A stretch of DNA of 17,240 nucleotides. Origin: Nitrospina sp. Its GTDB lineage: Bacteria > Nitrospinota > Nitrospinia > Nitrospinales > Nitrospinaceae. Location of the stretch: positions 1 to 17,240 of the forward strand of contig SMVT01000056.1 in NCBI GenBank assembly GCA_004357365.1, read 5' to 3'. This document shows positions 7,418 through 14,299 of the stretch, one piece after another. The translations under genes and the position numbers were made by a program. Position 1 is the stretch's first letter, and the number at the start of each line of letters is the position of its first letter. The notes beneath the pieces are model-generated. The model did no database searches, was not told the origin of the DNA, and worked only from the letters and a program-made list of their open reading frames with translations.

Positions 7418-7455
7418 ATAAAGGGAGAACGATCCTCGGACCGTCCTCCCTTTAT
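7418..7455 (-). terminator. Hairpin terminator after the four-haem cytochrome gene
   Basis: A nearly perfect 17-pair stem (arms 7418-7434 and 7439-7455, four-base loop) lies between the cytochrome stop and the ugd start. Read on the plus strand it has two A-C mismatches (7428/7445 and 7432/7441); read on the minus strand both become G-U pairs, so the functional RNA is the minus-strand one. The stem ends in CCCUUUAUU followed by a broken U-rich stretch, so it would end or attenuate transcription before ugd. Confidence 0.65.
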
Positions 7456-7481
7456 ATGTTAAAGCTTAATTAAATAAAAGC

Positions 7482-8306
7482 CTATTTTATGTAGTAGAAT
7501 TTCTTCTTTTTAGAGCTGTAAGGCCGGGTGCCCTTGGCGAATTTCAGTTTGCCCTTTTTGAAATTCCAATCCTCGATCCGCAAACCCTTTTCCTCGGATT
7601 TGGCCGTTTCCTTGGCCCGGTCCTTGACTTTGCCGTCCTTCACAATATCCTGATCGGCATTGTCCTCGTTAACATACTTGGCGATCGGGTGGATCGTGGC
7701 CTTGGCCTTGGCAAAGTCCAGCTTGCCCTTTTTATGCGGATTCTTGGGATGGTTGTGACAGCGGGTGCAGACGTTTTTATAATCCCAGCGCTGACCGTAC
7801 TTTTCCGTATCGGACTTTTTATAATCACCTTTGGTGTTTTTCATGACCACCCGGAACTGCGCTCCCCCGGCGGCGGAATGGCACATTTCACATCCCACCT
7901 GCTCCAGGCTGGGTTCTTCCGGATCGATCTTGGTGCTGACGTCTTTGCCTTTTTTATTTTTACTTCCCGCCGGCTTGAAGCCACCCAATTGCCGGTAACC
8001 GGTGGTGTGACACCGGAGGCATTGCGGATCGGCGGTGTAATCTTTTTCAGGGTCCAGCTTGGCTTTCTTCTTGGCCTCGGCGCGCTGGCCCGGCTTCAAG
8101 AGGGCAAACGTCTTGCCGTGAGGAGAGTCCACCCAGGCCTGGTAGTAGGGATCATGGCAACTGCCATTGCATTTGACAGAACCCACGTATTTGGGTTTAT
8201 TGGGAATTTTCTTCTTTTTCTTTTTGGCGTCGGCCTCATCCGCAAAGCCGATCAGAAAAACGGCTGAAAAGAGGACCAAGCTGATTATTTTGAGTGTTTT
8301 ACCCAT
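7482..8306 (-). CDS. Exported tetrahaem cytochrome c, c554-like
   Basis: I place the start at ATG 8306 (274 aa), where M-G-K-T-L-K begins a clean signal peptide (hydrophobic to about residue 21, cleavage after A-D-A at 27) with AGGG just upstream; a longer in-frame extension to 8573 lies across the promoter and is not protein-like. The mature protein is very Lys-rich. Haem motifs: CNGSCH (46-51), CLRCH (96-100), CEMCH (139-143) and CTRCH (180-184). The first has three residues between the cysteines (CX3CH), unlike the usual CX2CH. The opening V-G-S-V-K-C ... CHDPYYQAW and S-P-H-G-K-T match the start of cytochrome c554-type domains, where the W and H pack near haem 1. Likely a periplasmic electron carrier or part of an enzyme; no partner is encoded nearby. 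The tail after about residue 205 is basic and haem-free. Confidence 0.85.
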   Translation of the reverse strand: MGKTLKIISLVLFSAVFLIGFADEADAKKKKKKIPNKPKYVGSVKCNGSCHDPYYQAWVDSPHGKTFALLKPGQRAEAKKKAKLDPEKDYTADPQCLRCHTTGYRQLGGFKPAGSKNKKGKDVSTKIDPEEPSLEQVGCEMCHSAAGGAQFRVVMKNTKGDYKKSDTEKYGQRWDYKNVCTRCHNHPKNPHKKGKLDFAKAKATIHPIAKYVNEDNADQDIVKDGKVKDRAKETAKSEEKGLRIEDWNFKKGKLKFAKGTRPYSSKKKKFYYIK

Positions 8307-8364
8307 TATTTTTCCCTGATGATTATGGAATATGTAAAAGTGAACTCTCCCTGAAAACCGGGGC

Positions 8365-8393
8365 AGAATATAATAAATACCCTCTGAGGTCAA
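8365..8393 (-). promoter_or_regulatory. Sigma-70-type promoter for the tetrahaem cytochrome
   Basis: Read on the minus strand, TTGACC (8393-8388) and TATTCT (8370-8365) are 17 bases apart, giving a -35 with five of six consensus bases and a -10 with four of six. Transcription would begin near 8358, leaving a leader of about 50 bases before ATG 8306. Its presence supports the short start for the cytochrome gene. Confidence 0.55.
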
Positions 8394-8460
8394 CCCCCAT
8401 TTCGGGTTAAATAGTTGTAAATTAATCAATAACCTCTGGTCCGGAGCCGTCCTGCCCCCC

Positions 8461-9504
8461 ATGAAACTTTCCGATTTCGACTTCCACCTTCCCCCAGAAC
8501 TGATCGCCCAAACCCCCAGCCCGAAAAGAGGCGAGTCCCGCCTGCTGGTCCTCGACCGGTCTTCGCAAACCATCGAACACGCCTCGTTCAGCGCTTTACC
8601 CCATTACCTGACCGACCACCCGGTTATGGTCTTCAACGACACGCGGGTCCTTCCGGCAAAACTGGAAGGCACTTTGGGGAATCAGGGGAAAGCCGTCGAA
8701 ATACTTTTGGTGAAGGAGGAATTGCCGGGAACCTGGCAGGTGTTGATGAAGGATTTGAAAAAGTATAAACCGGGGCAAAAGATGGTGTTTGCCGGGGGAA
8801 CCCTGGAGGCGGAATTTGTCGGGCGTCAAAACGATTTGGGGTTGATCCGGTTCTCATCGAACCCGGATCTCGAACACCAGCTCGAAACGTTCGGGAAAAT
8901 GCCTCTGCCGCATTACATCCACCGGTCTCCGGACGATGGGGCGGATATGGACCCGCTGGATCGCGAACGGTATCAAACCGTCTTCGCAAAACAACCGGGC
9001 GCGATTGCGGCGCCGACGGCGGGCCTGCATTTTACGAACGCAATGCTGGGGCAATTATCGGAGTGCGCGGAGGTGGTGTATTTGACCTTGCATGTAGGAC
9101 CCGGCACCTTTCAGCCGGTCCGGGTGGAACAGATACAGCGCCATCACATGAAGGCGGAGTTCTATCATATTCCGGCGGACACCTGGAACACTCTCCGGCA
9201 AGCCAAAAATCATGAAAGGAACATTATGGCGGTGGGAACGACGGTGACGCGGGTTCTGGAGTCAGAGGATTTTTGCCGGGAGGAAGATAGCGATGTATCG
9301 GGCTGAAAGGATCGGTTTATTTATCCGGGGCAGACGTTCCGCCACACGGACCACCTGCTCACCAATTTCCACCTACCCAAATCCACCCTCTACATGCTGG
9401 CCTGCGCGTTTGCAGGCCCTTCGTACTTAAAACAAGCTTATGAGGAGGCCATTCAAGCCCGATACCGATTTTTCAGCTATGGCGACGCCATGCTGATTTT
9501 ATGA
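8461..9504 (+). pseudogene. queA: queA interrupted by one in-frame TGA
   Basis: S-adenosylmethionine:tRNA ribosyltransferase-isomerase, which builds epoxyqueuosine in the wobble base of tRNAs with GUN anticodons. The frame opens with M-K-L-S-D-F-D-F-H-L-P-P-E-L-I-A, then VFNDTRVLPAKL (about 57-68), GKMPLPHYIHR (145-155), YQTVFAKQPGAIAAPTAGLHF (split at G-A-I-A-A-P-T-A-G-L-H-F) and HVGPGTFQPV (211-220). Codon 282 (9304-9306) is TGA. Without any frame change the next codons give K-D-R-F-I-Y-P-G, T-N-F-H-L-P-K-S-T-L, C-A-F-A-G and Y-R-F-F-S-Y-G-D-A-M-L, all conserved QueA C-terminal motifs, ending at TGA 9502-9504 with the normal length of 347 residues. The TGA sits where the family commonly reads S-G-W-T, so it looks like TGG to TGA. 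Either a recent nonsense mutation, a sequencing error, or read-through. The truncated 281-aa product would lack a conserved C-terminal block. Confidence 0.85.
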
Positions 9505-9538
9505 CTTCAATCGAGGGGTAACCAAACCTGAGAGGGGG

Positions 9539-9823
9539 TTAACCATTGGAGTTGTTCACCGCCTGCTTGAAATGCTTGCCGGATTTAAAACGGACCACTT
9601 TACGTTCTGAAATTTCCGCTTCTTCGCCGGTTTTCGGGTTGCGACCCATACGTTTTGATTTCTGCTTAACTTGGAAAGTACCGAACCGGCGCAAAATCAC
9701 AGGTTCGCCTTGCCCTAAGGATTCTTTGATAAGCTTGATCACCGTTTCCACGGCTTCCTCGGCTTTGGACCTGGACAAGCTGGCTTCCTGAGAAACATGG
9801 TTGATAATATCCTGCTTGGTCAT
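9539..9823 (-). CDS. HU/IHF family DNA-bending protein
   Basis: A 94-aa nucleoid protein that binds and bends DNA as a dimer. It starts M-T-K-Q-D-I-I-N-H-V, has the dimer core with L-R-R-F-G-T-F-Q-V (44-52), and the DNA-intercalating arm R61-N-P63-K-T-G, followed by K-V-V-R-F-K-S-G-K-H-F-K. The Arg-rich R-R-F-G-T-F and E-I-S-E-R-K-V-V-R-F resemble IHF-alpha as much as HU, so I do not give a symbol. A textbook ribosome site (AAGGAGG, seven bases before ATG) indicates strong expression. Upstream lies a long, structured non-coding stretch that probably includes its promoter and leader. It ends convergent with queA, 34 bases apart. Confidence 0.93.
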   Translation of the reverse strand: MTKQDIINHVSQEASLSRSKAEEAVETVIKLIKESLGQGEPVILRRFGTFQVKQKSKRMGRNPKTGEEAEISERKVVRFKSGKHFKQAVNNSNG

Positions 9824-10119
9824 GCTCCCTCCTTAAAAGTAATTAAATCTTAAGTCCTTGATTAGATAGGATAATACGTGCTCAGCCCAGACGCGAAGCT
9901 GGAAAAGCTTGCGGTCAAACTTTGATAATCATTGATTTATTTTTACTTATCGGTTTGCCCCCTCTGGAAGATAAGTAAATAACCAAAATAAAATCAAAGC
10001 TTTTCGGCCCATTGAACGGACCCACAAAGCCGAACGGGACGAACTATCCGTTCTTACCAAGTCCACAGGTTCAATCTCTTGCTCCCGTGTTTTCCCGACT
10101 CTTTAATTTCTCCAAGTAT
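9824..10119 (-). promoter_or_regulatory. Long non-coding leader (or small RNA) with foldable elements before the HU-family gene
   Basis: No gene is visible here. Two sets of inverted repeats stand close together. Set 1 is a nested stem: outer arms CTTTGAT (9920-9926) and ATCAAAG (9993-9999), inner arms of ten perfect pairs, TTTACTTATC (9942-9951) and GATAAGTAAA (9970-9979), around an 18-base loop. Set 2 is two interleaved stems in pseudoknot order: TTCGGC (10003-10008) with GCCGAA (10029-10034), and GAACGGA (10014-10020) with TCCGTTC (10047-10053). Flanking A-C mismatches on the plus strand (9-10 and 27-28 of the 10000s; 10021/10046) become G-U pairs on the minus strand, so an RNA read towards the HU gene would fold better. 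A further small hairpin (CGC-AAGCT / AGCTT-GCG, about 9892-9914) lies closer to the gene. No T-run suggests an independent end. Confidence 0.35.
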
Positions 10120-10125
10120 GTTACT

Positions 10126-10153
10126 AATTTACCATTTATTTCAAAAATTTCAA
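10126..10153 (-). promoter_or_regulatory. Possible promoter for the HU-family gene or leader RNA
   Basis: On the minus strand TTGAAA (10153-10148) and TAAATT (10131-10126) are 16 bases apart, and TGG directly before the -10 makes an extended -10. Transcription would start near 10119, about 295 bases before the HU-family ATG. The region is AT-rich, so a chance match is possible. The stretch 10154-10343 holds nothing else I can name: it is AT-rich, then turns into runs of G and C. Confidence 0.35.
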
Positions 10154-10343
10154 TAGGTTATTGTATTCTCAAGAAGAATTTTTAGAAGCCGGCCCCGGTC
10201 TTTCCTCGAAATTATCAATAAATAACATGAGCATATAATCAATAACTATATGTTTTTAATAAAATAAAATGGACTGTTCTGGGTGGGGTAAGGGGGTCCC
10301 AATTCAGAAAACAACCCCTTTCAGGGTGCTCCTGACGGGTAGT

Positions 10344-10389
10344 GGGGGGGGGTCGAAAAGGGGGTTAATGGGACTTTTTGGGGGGCGGG
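10344..10389 (+). other. G-quadruplex-type tract over the ftsB stop codon
   Basis: Five G-runs on the plus strand: nine Gs (10344-10352), five (10360-10364), three (10370-10372), six (10380-10385) and three (10387-10389), with gaps of 7, 5, 7 and 1 bases. This fits the usual G3+N1-7 quadruplex pattern. The ftsB stop codon (10365-10367) and last codons are inside it. The G-rich strand is the template strand for ftsB, so a fold would stand in the way of RNA polymerase at the end of the operon. A smaller G-rich group (GGG-T-GGGG-TAA-GGGGG) lies at 10281-10296. Confidence 0.5.
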
Positions 10390-10715
10390 TTTTCCCGCAC
10401 GATCTGGTAAACCAGCTCCCCCGGCTTGACCATATTGAGTTTGTCCCGGGCAAGCATTTCAATGGCATAAGGGTCGGATTTGAGGCCTTCGATCTCTTTC
10501 CGGAGGCCTTTATTCTCGTCCACTAAAACCGTATTGCGCTGTTTCAGATAATCCAGCTCCTCGGTGAAATCATAGACATTCATGAACCCTTTATCGCTGA
10601 AAATTGCTGCCAGGGCCATCGCCACAATCAGAATCAATCCCAGCGCCAAGGTTTTCTGGGCCTTGGTCCATTTCAGGATCGAATGTTTGAGCATTTTAAA
10701 CCCCTGCATGGTCAT
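10365..10715 (-). CDS. ftsB: Septum formation initiator, FtsB/DivIC family
   Basis: A 116-aa bitopic membrane protein of the divisome, which in the family pairs with FtsL and FtsQ to activate septal peptidoglycan synthesis. A basic cytoplasmic tail (to about residue 20) precedes one membrane helix at about 21-39, then a coiled coil (about 48-80; L-D-Y-L-K-Q-R-N ... L-R-K-E-I-E-G-L-K). The motif DPYAIEMLARDKLNMVKPGE (81-100) followed by L-V-Y-Q-I is the family signature. It overlaps eno by four bases (ATGA), and eno-ftsB order is also found in Escherichia coli. Two further Met codons (residues 3 and 8) are possible starts. The tail N-P-P-P-K-K-S-H is encoded by the G/C-run tract. Confidence 0.9.
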   Translation of the reverse strand: MTMQGFKMLKHSILKWTKAQKTLALGLILIVAMALAAIFSDKGFMNVYDFTEELDYLKQRNTVLVDENKGLRKEIEGLKSDPYAIEMLARDKLNMVKPGELVYQIVRENPPPKKSH

Positions 10716-12001
10716 CCCGCCAAGTTGTAGAAGACATCATTTCCCTTGTAAATAGCACTGGCGCCCAGTATTTCCTCGATCCGGAGCAACTGATTGTATT
10801 TGGCCACCCGATCGGTCCGGCACAGAGCCCCGGTTTTAATCTGCCCGGCATTGACCGCCACCGCGATATCGGCAATGGTGGTATCCTCCGTTTCACCCGA
10901 CCGGTGGGAGATGACGGCGGTGTATCCGGCATGTTGGGCCATTTCTACCGCCGCCAGAGTTTCCGTCAGCGTTCCGATCTGGTTGACCTTGATCAAAATG
11001 GAATTCGCAATTCCCTCCTTGATTCCCTTGGCGAGAATCTCGGTATTGGTGACAAATATATCGTCCCCGACCAACTGCACCCGGTCCCCTAATTTATCCG
11101 TCAACTGCTTCCATCCTTGCCAGTCGTTTTCCGCCAGGCCGTCTTCGACACTGACGATGGGATACTTCTTAACCAGTTTTTCCAGATAAGCCACCATTTC
11201 CCCGGAACTCAAACGTGCTTTCTTCTCGGCCGCAAGGGTATATTTTTTGTTGGAATACAATTCGCTGGCGGCGACATCCAGGGCGAGGAGAATATCTTTC
11301 CCAATTTTGTATCCGGCATTTTTAACCGCCTGAATCAGCATCTCCACGGCTTCGGCGTTGGACTTCAAGTCGGGCGCGAAGCCCCCCTCGTCGCCCACGG
11401 CGGTGTTGTACTTTTTCTTTTTAAGCACCGATTTCAAATGATGGAAGACTTCCGTCCCCATGCGCAGGGCATCGGAAAAACTCTTCGCGCCAACCGGCAT
11501 GATCATGAATTCCTGGATGTCGACGTTGTTGTCGGCATGCACGCCGCCGTTGAGGACATTCATCATAGGCACCGGCATTTCACAGGCGTGGGTCCCGCCG
11601 ATGTATTTGAACAGCGGCAGGTCTAAATCCTGCGCCGCCGCCTTGGCCACGGCGAGGGACACCCCCAGCATGGCGTTGGCGCCGAGTTTCGATTTATTTT
11701 TGGAGCCGTCGATTTCGACCATCAATTTGTCGATCAGAGCCTGCTCGGTTACTTCGATGCCAACCAACTCCGGGGCGATCTTGACATTGACGTTTTTGAC
11801 CGCTTTTAGGACACCCTTGCCCAGGTAGACTTTGGGGTTGCCGTCACGCAGCTCGATGGCTTCGCGGGAGCCGGTGGACGCGCCGGAGGGCACCGCCGCC
11901 CGGCCCATCAATCCATCTTCCAGATAAACATCCACTTCCACGGTGGGATTCCCGCGGGAGTCTAGAATCTGTCTTGCTTGCACTCCAATGATTTCACTCA
12001 T
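10712..12001 (-). CDS. eno: Enolase
   Basis: Converts 2-phosphoglycerate to phosphoenolpyruvate in glycolysis and the reverse. The 429-aa length is standard. Motifs: G-V-Q-A-R-Q-I-L-D-S-R-G-N-P-T at 6-20, A-A-V-P-S-G-A-S-T-G at 35-44, GDEGGFAP at 203-210 with Glu205 of the catalytic pair, metal ligands Asp242, Glu286 and Asp313, catalytic Lys338 in LIKVNQIGT, and S-H-R-S-G-E-T-E-D at 365-373. All expected active-site residues are present. It lies 34 bases after hemL and overlaps ftsB. The ribosome site before ATG 12001 is weak (AAGAACAACG). Confidence 0.98.
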   Translation of the reverse strand: MSEIIGVQARQILDSRGNPTVEVDVYLEDGLMGRAAVPSGASTGSREAIELRDGNPKVYLGKGVLKAVKNVNVKIAPELVGIEVTEQALIDKLMVEIDGSKNKSKLGANAMLGVSLAVAKAAAQDLDLPLFKYIGGTHACEMPVPMMNVLNGGVHADNNVDIQEFMIMPVGAKSFSDALRMGTEVFHHLKSVLKKKKYNTAVGDEGGFAPDLKSNAEAVEMLIQAVKNAGYKIGKDILLALDVAASELYSNKKYTLAAEKKARLSSGEMVAYLEKLVKKYPIVSVEDGLAENDWQGWKQLTDKLGDRVQLVGDDIFVTNTEILAKGIKEGIANSILIKVNQIGTLTETLAAVEMAQHAGYTAVISHRSGETEDTTIADIAVAVNAGQIKTGALCRTDRVAKYNQLLRIEEILGASAIYKGNDVFYNLAG

Positions 12002-12035
12002 AAGCGTTGTTCTTTTGCGTTAAGGCACGGTTTCA

Positions 12036-13325
12036 TCAGCCCCTAGCCTTCTTCAGGGCCCGGCCCTGAGCTGCAAGGGTTGCATCAATATCCTCATCGG
12101 TATGAACGGCCGACATGAATCCCGCCTCGAACTGGGAAGGCGCGATGTATATCCCCTCCTCCAGCATGGCGTTAAAATAGCGTTTGAACAGATGGGTATC
12201 CGAAGTTTTGACCGATTCGAAACTGACGATCTCCTGATCGGTGAAAAACATCGAGAACATGGATCCGACTCGCGTGAACGTGGCGGTCACGCCCGCTTGC
12301 TTGACGTTTTCCTTAAATCCATGACATAGCCGTTCGCTCTTCTTTTCGAGATCGTCGTAAACCCCGGGTTGGGACAACAGGTTGAGCATCTCAATACCGG
12401 CGGTCACCGCCAGGGGATTGCCCGACAGGGTTCCCGCCTGGTACACGGCCCCGGTGGGCGCAATGTGGTCCATGATCTCCTTCTTCCCGCCGTAGGCCCC
12501 CACCGGCAATCCGCCGCCGATGATTTTTCCCAGGCAAGTCAAATCCGGCGATACCCCGTACAATTTCTGAGCGCCGCCGAACGCAACGCGGAACCCGGTA
12601 ATCACTTCGTCGAAGATCAGCAGAGTTCCGGACCTGGCTGTTACTTTCCGCAACACCTCGAGAAATCCAGGCTGGGGCGGCACCACGCCCATGTTGCCGG
12701 CGATCGGCTCGACGATCAGGCAGGCGATCTCCTTTCCCAGGCTGGAAAACAATTCCTCGACAGCGTTGATGTCATTATAAGGAAGGGTCAGCGTTTTTTT
12801 GGCGAGATCGTTGACGATCCCCGGACAATCCGGCAGGCCCAGGGACAACACCCCCGACCCGGCCTTGACCAGCAGGCTGTCGCTATGCCCGTGGTAGCAT
12901 CCTTCAAACTTGACGATCTTGTCCCGTCCGGTAAACCCGCGGGCGAGACGGAGTGCGCTCAGCGTCGCTTCGGTGCCCGAGCTGACCAGCCGCACGGTTT
13001 CAATGGAGGGCACGGCCTCCGCCACCTTTTGGGCCAGCTCGATTTCCAGCTCCGTCGGCGCGCCGAAACTGGTGCCCAACTGCGCCTGTGTGCTGACCGC
13101 TTCCACGATTTGAGGATGAGCGTGGCCGAAGATGAGCGGCCCCCAAGAGGCGACGTAATCGATGAATTCGTTGCCGTCGGCATCGGTGATGCGCGCCCCT
13201 TTCCCTTTGACGATGAACAGCGGGTTGCCGCCGACCGCTTTGAACGCCCGCACTGGACTGTTGACGCCGCCTGGAATGTATTGTTGCGCTGTTTGAAACA
13301 GGGACTCCGATCGTGTTCGCTTCAT
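12036..13325 (-). CDS. hemL: Glutamate-1-semialdehyde 2,1-aminomutase
   Basis: A PLP enzyme that turns glutamate-1-semialdehyde into 5-aminolevulinate in the C5 pathway to haem and other tetrapyrroles. The 429-aa length is usual. It opens with R-S-E-S-L-F-Q-T-A-Q-Q-Y-I-P-G-G-V-N-S-P-V-R, has the phosphate-binding S-S-G-T-E-A-T (115-121), Asp239 in L-I-F-D-E-V, the Schiff-base Lys267 in C-L-G-K-I-I-G-G-G-L-P-V-G and the late A-G-T-L-S-G-N-P-L-A (297-306). Its start overlaps the mtnP stop by four bases (ATGA). A supply of haem precursors suits the two cytochromes in the window, though the operon itself is mixed housekeeping. Confidence 0.97.
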   Translation of the reverse strand: MKRTRSESLFQTAQQYIPGGVNSPVRAFKAVGGNPLFIVKGKGARITDADGNEFIDYVASWGPLIFGHAHPQIVEAVSTQAQLGTSFGAPTELEIELAQKVAEAVPSIETVRLVSSGTEATLSALRLARGFTGRDKIVKFEGCYHGHSDSLLVKAGSGVLSLGLPDCPGIVNDLAKKTLTLPYNDINAVEELFSSLGKEIACLIVEPIAGNMGVVPPQPGFLEVLRKVTARSGTLLIFDEVITGFRVAFGGAQKLYGVSPDLTCLGKIIGGGLPVGAYGGKKEIMDHIAPTGAVYQAGTLSGNPLAVTAGIEMLNLLSQPGVYDDLEKKSERLCHGFKENVKQAGVTATFTRVGSMFSMFFTDQEIVSFESVKTSDTHLFKRYFNAMLEEGIYIAPSQFEAGFMSAVHTDEDIDATLAAQGRALKKARG

Positions 13326-14179
13326 AGCTTTCCGAATAATATTTCCAGATCTTTTTTCAACGTATCCGGAATCAGCGTTCTATCCGTCACGATGGCGTTT
13401 GTGGCCGCCTCACCGCAGGAACAGGATCGTTTCAATACCGGCTTTTTGACGATTTCCTTGAGGATGGCCTGGGCCAGTTCCACATTGTTGTGCATGATTT
13501 CGAGGACCGCTGCCAGTGTCACCGCCTCTTTTTCCTGGTGCCAGCAATCGTAGTCGGTGGCGAGGGCAATAGTAGCATAGCAAAGGCCGGCTTCGCGGGC
13601 GAGTTTGGCTTCGGTGACGTTGGTCATGCCGATCACATCGACGCCCCAACTGCGATACAAAAACGATTCCGCCCGTGTGGAAAACTGCGGACCTTCGATA
13701 CAGATATAGGTTCCGCCGGGATGCACCGTGGCGCCCGCCTGTTGACTGGACTCCACCACCACCTCGTGCAATTCATCGCAAATGGGATCGGCAAAGCTGA
13801 CATGGCCGGCGATGCCTCCTTCGAAAAACGTCGTCTTCCGGCGAAAGGTGCGGTCGATGAACTGGTCGGGAATCACGATATGGCCGGGGACAATCTCTTC
13901 CTTCATGCTGCCGACGGCGCTGACCGAAATGATCCGCTCGACGCCCAGCTTTTTCATGGCGAAGATGTTGGCCCGGTAATTGATTTCCGAGGGGGTGATG
14001 CGGTGCCCCACGCCATGGCGCGGCAGAAATGCCATGCGGGTGCCCTCCAGATCACCCAAAACGATTAAGTCCGAGGGATCTCCGAAAGGGGTGTCCACAG
14101 AAACCGTATCCACGACCTTGAGGTCCTTCATGGCGTACAGGCCGCTGCCGCCGATGACGCCCAGAATGTTTTCTGCCAT
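13322..14179 (-). CDS. mtnP: S-methyl-5'-thioadenosine phosphorylase
   Basis: Phosphorolyses methylthioadenosine (from polyamine synthesis and radical or other SAM chemistry) to adenine and methylthioribose-1-phosphate. The 285-aa protein opens with I-L-G-V-I-G-G-S-G-L-Y, carries P-R-H-G-V-G-H at about 53-59, Y-I-C-I-E-G-P-Q-F-S-T-R-A-E-S, the substrate-site M-T-N-V-T-E-A-K-L-A-R-E-A-G and T-D-Y-D-C-W. The last motif, with its two Asp, is what separates MTA phosphorylases from purine nucleoside phosphorylases that use guanine/hypoxanthine. A C-S-C-G near the C-terminus resembles the tail seen in many prokaryotic members. A G-rich ribosome site lies before the ATG. First gene of the operon with hemL, eno and ftsB. 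Confidence 0.95.
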   Translation of the reverse strand: MAENILGVIGGSGLYAMKDLKVVDTVSVDTPFGDPSDLIVLGDLEGTRMAFLPRHGVGHRITPSEINYRANIFAMKKLGVERIISVSAVGSMKEEIVPGHIVIPDQFIDRTFRRKTTFFEGGIAGHVSFADPICDELHEVVVESSQQAGATVHPGGTYICIEGPQFSTRAESFLYRSWGVDVIGMTNVTEAKLAREAGLCYATIALATDYDCWHQEKEAVTLAAVLEIMHNNVELAQAILKEIVKKPVLKRSCSCGEAATNAIVTDRTLIPDTLKKDLEILFGKL

Positions 14180-14299
14180 TGAATTCCCCCCGGAATCGGA
14201 TAATGAGATCAGTCGGTTGGGTAACAGGTGGGACCGATGAAAAACCTATTAAGGATGGATCACATCGATGAACCCTAAAGGCCGGCCATCGCAGAGGTT

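Noticed and set aside
8307..8573. N-terminal extension of the tetrahaem cytochrome
   Set aside because: It crosses the promoter and the queA start, would bury the signal peptide inside the protein, and a ribosome site stands before ATG 8306.
9304..9360. Selenocysteine insertion at the queA TGA
   Set aside because: No convincing hairpin of bacterial SECIS type follows the TGA, only a four-pair GGAT/ATCC stem, and QueA has Trp rather than Cys at this position.
10062..10082. GGTTCAAT resembling a tRNA T-loop
   Set aside because: The flanking five-base arms do not pair, and no acceptor or anticodon stem is found at the right distance.
10190..10209. GAGGAAAGACCGGGGC on the minus strand, similar to a conserved RNase P RNA segment
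   Set aside because: The surrounding sequence is AT-rich and shows none of the other conserved RNase P RNA parts.
14180..14299. GGCCGGCC and CATCGATG palindromes between the coiled-coil gene and mtnP
   Set aside because: Short palindromes without a stem-loop or T-run; I cannot support a terminator or operator.
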